Shown one piece after another: positions 58,601 to 64,000 of a DNA stretch of 64,000 nucleotides. The position numbers and the translations under genes are program-made. Below the pieces are notes generated by a model, which worked only from the letters and a program-made list of their open reading frames with translations, did not search any database and was not told the DNA's origin. Origin of the DNA: Polyangium mundeleinium (GTDB lineage: Bacteria > Myxococcota_A > Polyangia > Polyangiales > Polyangiaceae); NCBI RefSeq assembly GCF_028369105.1, contig NZ_JAQNDO010000001.1, forward strand, positions 7,968,501-8,032,500. Direction: 5' to 3'. Positions within the stretch are counted from its first letter, which is position 1. Every line of letters begins with the position of its first letter.

Positions 58601-61051
58601 ATGCCGAGCTTCGACTACACGTTCGCTTGCGAGGGGGTCGCCGGGGCCGATCCTTGGTCCTCCCTGCGGGTCGCGCGCTTCACGGGGACCGAGGCGCTCT
58701 CGTCGCTCTACCGCTACGAGATCCTCCTGCTCGATCCGGCCGGCGTCACGTCGGCCCCGTCGCTCGTGGGAAAACGCGCGACGCTCCGGATCACCACGCT
58801 CTCGGCCCCGGCCTTCAAGACCGTGCATGGCCTCGTCGTGGAGGCCGAGGAGATCTCGCGGCTGCCGGAGGGGCGCACCCTGCGCGTCGTCCTCGCCCCG
58901 CCCTTCGCGCGCGGCGCGCATCGCAGGCAATGCCGCGTCTTCCTCGACAAGACCTTGCGCGAGATCGTTCGGTCGGTCCTCCTCGGGGATCCGCGTGTCC
59001 ACGAGGCGAGCGCCGAGGCGCCCGCGCCCGATCTCGGCGGCGCCGATTTCGCGCCGGCCGACGAGGCGTTCACGTGGCGCGTCGAGGACACCTCGCGCCT
59101 CGACAACCGGCGCGTCCGGCCTTTCGTCGTGCAGTACAACGAGAGCGACTTCGCGTTCGTCTCGCGCCTGCTCGAAGAAGAAGGCATCACCTACCACGTC
59201 GAGAACGGCGCGGAGACGAGCCTGCTCGTGTTCACCGACAGCGACGCCGGCCGCCCGCGCCTTCAGCCCGACCTCGTCGGCATCGGCATCGACGGGCGCG
59301 AGGTCCGCGGGTTCTTCACGGGCGGCCGGCTGCGGCCCGAGGCGGTCTCGCTCGGCGACTACAACTGGAAGCAGCCCGGCCTCCCGATGGACGCGCGTGC
59401 TGGCGGCAAGGACGCGGACCTCTTCGAGGTGGTCTACCCGGGCGGCTACCCGGACGAGGCGAACCAGGGCCGCCCGCTCGCGAAGGCGCGGCTCGAACGA
59501 CACAGGACGGAGGCCCGCTTCGCGCGGGGTGAAGGTCACCTCCGGGTCCTCGGCGCCGGGACGATCTTCGAGCTCGACCACAAGAAGCCACGCCTCGAAG
59601 GCGAGTACCTCGTCACCTCGCTGGAGGTCGTGGCCGAGCAAGCCGGCGTCCTCCCGAGCGGCGCGGGCGGCGGCACGATCGAGCCCTTCCTGGCGCGGTT
59701 CGTCTGCGCGCGCCGCGGGCAGGGCACCCAGGTCGAGGACAGCGCGTTCCGCCCGCCGCGCGTCACGCCACGACCGCGCATCGTTGGGACCCAAACGGCC
59801 CTCGTCACCGCCGATCCCTCCGCGCCGAGCGCGGAGATCCACCTCGGCGGCCCGCCGGGCGTCCAGATCGGCTGCGTGCGCCTGCGCTTCCACTGGGACA
59901 CGGACGAGGCGCGGCTCGCGAAGGAGCCTTCGAGCGCGTGGGTCCGCGTGAGCGAGCCCTTCGCGGGCAGCGGCATGGGCGGCGTCTGGCATCCGCGCGT
60001 GGGCACGGAGGTGATCGTCGACTTCGAGGAGGGAGATCCCGATCGCCCGCTCGTCGTCGGCCGCGTCTACAACGGCAAGAACCGCCCCTACCACGGCGGC
60101 GCGCCCACGATCAGCACGCTGAAGTCGAACGCGAGCCCGGGTGGGGCCGTGCACAACGAGATCACCTTCGACGACACGTCGGGCGCCGAGCGCATCTACA
60201 TGAACGCCGGCAAGGACATGGAGACCGACGTCGGGAACGAGCGCACCGAGACCGTGGGCGCGAACAGCGCGATGAAGGTCGGCGCGAACGACACCGAGAC
60301 CATCGGCGCGAACTGCGCCGTGACGATCGGCGGCGACGAGACGGTCACGGTGGGCGGCAACGACACGGCCCTCATCGGCGGCAACGTCTCGACGACGATC
60401 GGCGCGAACGCGACCACGATCATCGGCGCCAACGAGGCTCATTTCGTCGGCGCGGATCAAGCGATCACGATCGCCGCGGCCCACAGCGAGCTCGTGGGGG
60501 GCAGCGTCACCGAGGAGATCGGCGGCACGCTCACGACGAGCGTCGCCGCGTCGGAGACGCAGAGCATCGGCGGCAACCGCTCCACGACGATCACCGGCGC
60601 GCACACGCAGTCGTTCGGGGCCGCGCACCTCAAGATGGTCGGGGGCAACCGGGATCTCTCGTGCGCGAGCCTCGACACGACGGTCTCGGCCGCCTCGATC
60701 CGCATCGTGGCCGGCTCGGTCACGACGAAGATCACGGGCGACCACACGCTCTCGACAGGCGGCGGCGCGGTGTACATCGCGCCCAAGTACAGCGCGCAGG
60801 ACGCGAACCGGAGCGACGTCGACGTCGCGAAGTACACGCTCACGGGCCTCGACGTGACGATCGGCGGGATCGCGCTCGGCGCCACGGGATACTCGTCGTC
60901 GACGATGGGCGTGAGCGCCGCGGCGGCCGGGCTCAATGTGGAGTTCGTCGGCGCGGACGTGGACTTCTTCGGCCTGCTCACGCGGGTCGACGGGGGCCAC
61001 ATGCAGAACAACGGGGTCAAGACGCGGGTCGGGCTCATCATCAAGCTTTGA
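58601..61051 (+). CDS. vgrG: type VI secretion spike protein VgrG (second of three)
   Basis: An 816-residue paralogue with the same three-part build: gp27-like region (VARFTGTEALSSLYRYEILL; QYNESDFAFVSRLLEEEGIT), OB-fold (about 393-490: TQTALVTADPSAPSAEIHLG; RVGTEVIVDFEEGDPDRPLV) and needle repeats (about 550-720: GANDTETIGANCAVTIGGDE). The end (GLDVTIGGIALGATGYSS; FVGADVDFFGLLTRVDGG) is unlike the other copies. ATG 58601 has AGAGG just upstream. It starts 14 bp after the first vgrG. Confidence 0.94.
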   Translation: MPSFDYTFACEGVAGADPWSSLRVARFTGTEALSSLYRYEILLLDPAGVTSAPSLVGKRATLRITTLSAPAFKTVHGLVVEAEEISRLPEGRTLRVVLAPPFARGAHRRQCRVFLDKTLREIVRSVLLGDPRVHEASAEAPAPDLGGADFAPADEAFTWRVEDTSRLDNRRVRPFVVQYNESDFAFVSRLLEEEGITYHVENGAETSLLVFTDSDAGRPRLQPDLVGIGIDGREVRGFFTGGRLRPEAVSLGDYNWKQPGLPMDARAGGKDADLFEVVYPGGYPDEANQGRPLAKARLERHRTEARFARGEGHLRVLGAGTIFELDHKKPRLEGEYLVTSLEVVAEQAGVLPSGAGGGTIEPFLARFVCARRGQGTQVEDSAFRPPRVTPRPRIVGTQTALVTADPSAPSAEIHLGGPPGVQIGCVRLRFHWDTDEARLAKEPSSAWVRVSEPFAGSGMGGVWHPRVGTEVIVDFEEGDPDRPLVVGRVYNGKNRPYHGGAPTISTLKSNASPGGAVHNEITFDDTSGAERIYMNAGKDMETDVGNERTETVGANSAMKVGANDTETIGANCAVTIGGDETVTVGGNDTALIGGNVSTTIGANATTIIGANEAHFVGADQAITIAAAHSELVGGSVTEEIGGTLTTSVAASETQSIGGNRSTTITGAHTQSFGAAHLKMVGGNRDLSCASLDTTVSAASIRIVAGSVTTKITGDHTLSTGGGAVYIAPKYSAQDANRSDVDVAKYTLTGLDVTIGGIALGATGYSSSTMGVSAAAAGLNVEFVGADVDFFGLLTRVDGGHMQNNGVKTRVGLIIKL

Positions 61052-61079
61052 AGGCGCACGCGGCGGCACGAGGACACCG

Positions 61080-63521
61080 ATGAACACCGACGATTTCGTC
61101 TTCGCGTGGGAGGAAGAAGGCCAGACGCCCGAGCCCCTGCGCGTCGCGCGCTTCGAGGGCGAAGAGGGCCTGAGCCGCCTCTTCCGCTACGAGCTGCTCC
61201 TCCTCGCGAAGGACACCGACCTCGACCCCGAAGCCCTGATCGGCAAGCGCGCGAGCCTCTGGATCACGACGCTCTCGGCGCCCGCGTGGAAGCTCGTGCA
61301 CGGCCTCATCACCGAGGCCGAGGACGCGACCACCCTCCCCGAGGGCTCGGTCTACCGCGTGGTCGTCGAGCCGCCGCTCGCGCGCGCGCGGTACCGCACG
61401 CGGAGCCGCGTCTTCCTCGACAAGACGTTGCGCCAGATCCTCGAGAGCGTGCTCCGCAACGACGCGGGCATGACGCTCACCTCGGGCGCCTCGCTCGATC
61501 CCCCGGTCGGCCCGCCCTCGTTCACGGCCGCGGCCGAACGCTTCACGTGGCGCACCAAGACGAGCCGCCTCGACGATCCGAAGGCGCGCCCGTACGTCGT
61601 TCAGTACAACGAGAGCGACCTCGATTTCGTGGCGCGGCTGCTCGAAGAGGAAGGCATCAGCTACCACTTCGAGCACACGGACGACGCGAGCCTGCTCGTC
61701 CTCTCGGACAAGGATTTCGGCCGCTCCCGCGTCCCGGGGGACGACGTGTTTGGTCCGGGCAAGCCCGGCCGCGGCATCGGCACCTTCCGCCTCGGCGCGC
61801 GGATGCACGAGACCTCGGTCCACCTCGGCGCGTACAACTGGGAGAAACCCGCGCTCGACGTCGACGCGAAGGCCACGGGCGAGCCGGGGGATCTGTCCGT
61901 GTACACCTTCCACGGCGGCTCCTTCGACAGCGCCGAGCTCGGACAACCCCTCGCGGAGGCGCGGCTCGACGAGCTCCACACCGAGGCCTCGTTCGCCGTC
62001 GGCGAGGGCGCCACGCGTGTGCTCTCGGCCGGATCAATCTTCACGCTGGAGCACCCCAAGGCCCGGTACGAGGGCGAGTACCTCGTCACGCGCCTCCACG
62101 CCGTCGGCCATCAGCAAGGCGTGCTCTCCGTCGACGCGGGCGGCGGCGCCGCCGAGCCGTTCCACATGGAGATCGAGTGCGCCTGCCGGGGCCGCGGGAG
62201 CGACGTCCAGGAGAGCCGCTACCGCCCCGCGCGAAGGACACGCAAGCCGCGGATCCTCGGCGCGCAGACCGCGTTCGTGACGGCCGAGCCGAGCGCGCGT
62301 GGCGCCGAGGTGAACCTCGGCGGATCGAGCTCGATCGGGTGCGTGCGCCTCCGCTTTCATTGGGACACCGAAGAACAACGGATCGCCAAGGAGCCTTCGA
62401 GCAAGTGGGTCCGCGTGAGCGAACCCTTCGCGCGCGGCGGCCAGGGTGGCATCTGGCACCCGCGTGTCGGGAGCGAGGTCATCGTCGAGTTCGAGGACGG
62501 TGATCCCGACAGGCCCTTCGTCACGGGCCGCGTCTACAACGGCAAGAACCGCCCCGCGCAGACGACGCCGACGCACAGCACGATGTGGTCGCTCTCCACG
62601 CCCGGCGGCGGCGTGCGCAACGAGATCTCCTTCGAGGACACGGCCGGCAGCGAGCGCATCTACATGAACGCCGGCAAGGACATGCTCGCGAACGTGGGCA
62701 ACCAGCGCGTCGAGAACGTCGGCGCGGACGCGCTCATGACCGTCGGGGCGAACAACACCGAGGAGATCGGCGGCAACCAGACGATCCAGATCGGCGCGAA
62801 CGACACGCTCTCCGTCGGCGCGAACCAGACCGAGGACATCGGGGCGAACCAAATCCGCATCATCGGCGGCAGCCGGCTCATGATCATCGGCGGCAACGAG
62901 GCGCGGCAGACCGGCGCGAGCCACGCGAACATCGTCGGCGGCGCCCTCAAGGAGAACGTCGCCGGCGACGTCGGCGAGACGTACGGCGCGACGCGGACCA
63001 CGGGCCTCGCGGCCGACTGGACCGAGAGCTACGGCGCGACACGTGATCAGACCGTCGGTGCGCTCACCCTCCAGGACTACGGCGGCAACCAGACGACGGA
63101 CATCGCCGGCGCGCGCACGATCCACGCGGGCGCCGTGCTCGGCGCGCTCGTCGGCGGCAACTTCGACACGGAGATCGGCGGCTCGGAGACCGTGGACGTC
63201 GGCGCGGCGACCATCCACGTCGCGGCGGGCCCGATTACGCACCAGGCGTCGAGCCTCGACATCAACATGTTCCTCAAGCTGCACCTCGTCGGGGTGAAGC
63301 TGAACATGTTCGTGTTCAAAGCAGCGGCGACGGGCAAATCATCGAGCTACGGCGCGCTCACGGCCTCCGCGAAGGGGACGGCCATCTCGTTCACGGGCCT
63401 GAACCTCCGCACGACGGGCCTCAAGTCCACGGCCGCGGGCGCGAAGCTCGACGAGGACGGCGTGAAGCTCGTGGCCATCGGCGTCCTCATCCACCCCTCG
63501 GGCGTGCATACGTTCACGTGA
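61080..63521 (+). CDS. vgrG: type VI secretion spike protein VgrG (third of three)
   Basis: An 813-residue paralogue: gp27-like domain (VARFEGEEGLSRLFRYELLL; QYNESDLDFVARLLEEEGIS), OB-fold (about 390-480: GAQTAFVTAEPSARGAEVNL; RVGSEVIVEFEDGDPDRPFV), repeats (about 537-706: GANNTEEIGGNQTIQIGAND) and a distinct tail (VFKAAATGKSSSYGALTASA; VLIHPSGVHTFT). It is 28 bp from the second vgrG and 7 bp before the DUF2169 gene. Divergence concentrated in the tail suggests that each spike carries a different cargo. Confidence 0.94.
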   Translation: MNTDDFVFAWEEEGQTPEPLRVARFEGEEGLSRLFRYELLLLAKDTDLDPEALIGKRASLWITTLSAPAWKLVHGLITEAEDATTLPEGSVYRVVVEPPLARARYRTRSRVFLDKTLRQILESVLRNDAGMTLTSGASLDPPVGPPSFTAAAERFTWRTKTSRLDDPKARPYVVQYNESDLDFVARLLEEEGISYHFEHTDDASLLVLSDKDFGRSRVPGDDVFGPGKPGRGIGTFRLGARMHETSVHLGAYNWEKPALDVDAKATGEPGDLSVYTFHGGSFDSAELGQPLAEARLDELHTEASFAVGEGATRVLSAGSIFTLEHPKARYEGEYLVTRLHAVGHQQGVLSVDAGGGAAEPFHMEIECACRGRGSDVQESRYRPARRTRKPRILGAQTAFVTAEPSARGAEVNLGGSSSIGCVRLRFHWDTEEQRIAKEPSSKWVRVSEPFARGGQGGIWHPRVGSEVIVEFEDGDPDRPFVTGRVYNGKNRPAQTTPTHSTMWSLSTPGGGVRNEISFEDTAGSERIYMNAGKDMLANVGNQRVENVGADALMTVGANNTEEIGGNQTIQIGANDTLSVGANQTEDIGANQIRIIGGSRLMIIGGNEARQTGASHANIVGGALKENVAGDVGETYGATRTTGLAADWTESYGATRDQTVGALTLQDYGGNQTTDIAGARTIHAGAVLGALVGGNFDTEIGGSETVDVGAATIHVAAGPITHQASSLDINMFLKLHLVGVKLNMFVFKAAATGKSSSYGALTASAKGTAISFTGLNLRTTGLKSTAAGAKLDEDGVKLVAIGVLIHPSGVHTFT

Positions 63522-63528
63522 CGACACC

Positions 63529-64000
63529 GTGAAGACGATCAAGCCCATGAAGCTCGGCGTCCTCACGCGGACGTTCGAGCTCGATCACAAGCACTACTTC
63601 GTCCCGACGGTCTTCGTCTTCTGCGACCTCGGGCCCGCGCGGAGCTTGCTCTCCGAGGTCGAGCTCTGGCGCCTCGCGGCCGCGGAGCTCGGCAAGGACG
63701 CGGTGCTCGACGAGTGCATGCCCAAGCAACGCGGCGAGCTGCTCGTCCACGGCCGCTGCTTCACGGCGAACCGCGTCCCGCGCCCCGCCGCGTCGGTGCG
63801 CGTGAAGCTCGGGCCGATCGACAAGACGCTCTACGTCATCGGCGATCGTGCCTTCCGCCGCGACGGCACGCCCAGCGACCCGGAGCTCTTCACGGAGATG
63901 CCGATCCACTACGCGCGCGCGTTCGGCGGCGAGGGCTTCCAGCAAAACCCGATCGGCGTGGGCTTCGCGCCGACGAAGGAAGACGGACGCGCCGTGCACC
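63529..64000 (+). CDS. DUF2169 protein, type VI-associated, 3' end cut by window edge
   Basis: The frame is open from GTG 63529 to the end of the window (157 residues visible). MKLGVLTRTFELDHKHYF, then VELWRLAAAELGKDAVLDE, VRVKLGPIDKTLYVIGDRAF and IHYARAFGGEGFQQNPIGVG match the DUF2169 pattern found beside vgrG and PAAR genes, where such proteins are thought to act as adaptors or chaperones for spike loading. An ATG at 63547 is an alternative start. It lies 7 bp after the third vgrG, so it is part of the same operon. Confidence 0.85.
   Translation, partial: MKTIKPMKLGVLTRTFELDHKHYFVPTVFVFCDLGPARSLLSEVELWRLAAAELGKDAVLDECMPKQRGELLVHGRCFTANRVPRPAASVRVKLGPIDKTLYVIGDRAFRRDGTPSDPELFTEMPIHYARAFGGEGFQQNPIGVGFAPTKEDGRAVH

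Noticed and set aside
58202-61087. 961-codon minus-strand open frame
   Set aside because: Antisense to a well-supported vgrG gene; no domains.

Overview
This window is high-GC chromosomal DNA with dense genes on both strands. It looks like a myxobacterium, most likely of the Polyangiales/Sorangiineae type. The signs are Ser/Thr protein kinases with HRDxS loops, FHA and TPR proteins, PilZ proteins with long low-complexity tails, DUF4398/OmpA envelope lipoproteins, many Cys-rich lipoproteins, PilB/PilT twitching ATPases, and a LexA gene with a GTTCAG element in its promoter. Taxonomy is an inference from gene content; no rRNA is present.

Layout. 1-7640: a cut Nudix hydrolase, ligA, a DUF2804 protein, proline-catabolic P5C dehydrogenase, a small lipoprotein and an M3 zinc peptidase lipoprotein. 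7677-13685 (minus): a signalling cluster of FHA protein, Ser/Thr kinase (4-bp overlap) and a TPR protein with a degenerate caspase-like head. 13794-17397: pilB-pilT and lexA. 17426-20964: an envelope operon (DUF4398 lipoprotein, OmpA/thrombospondin type-3 protein, outer-membrane barrel). 21061-25098: a membrane-anchored winged-helix-like protein, two PilZ proteins and an anchored periplasmic protein. 25126-29385: a structured repeat, tRNA-Val, an aminotransferase, and a divergent PNPOx-GNAT / MocR regulator pair. 29395-33160 (minus): recJ-mlaF-mlaD without an adjacent permease gene. 33200-37166 (minus): yajC-secD-secF with a clear intrinsic terminator. 37451-41258: tRNA-Val, infC, an overlapping PDZ protein and a convergent kinase. 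41379-51176: secreted Cys-rich lipoproteins, a Kunitz-domain protein, ychF, an ATP-grasp protein and an unknown three-gene operon. 51177-52199: no gene, but four copies of a structured repeat arranged as two inverted-repeat composites. 52200-55838: an FGE-like lipoprotein and a di-heme cytochrome propeller lipoprotein. 56130-64000: three tandem vgrG genes and the start of a DUF2169 gene (type VI secretion).

Three things deserve most attention. (1) A family of about 105-bp intergenic repeats (six copies here), each folding into four successive hairpins whose stems change by compensatory substitutions, with two copies pairs forming duplicated 329-bp inverted composites. (2) A recurrent promoter design, TTGnnn-16/18 bp-TAnnnT placed only 6-10 nt before the start codon of genes that lack a Shine-Dalgarno sequence, which points to widespread leaderless transcription. 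(3) A secreted bacterial Kunitz (BPTI-type) protein with perfect cysteine spacing and Arg at P1.
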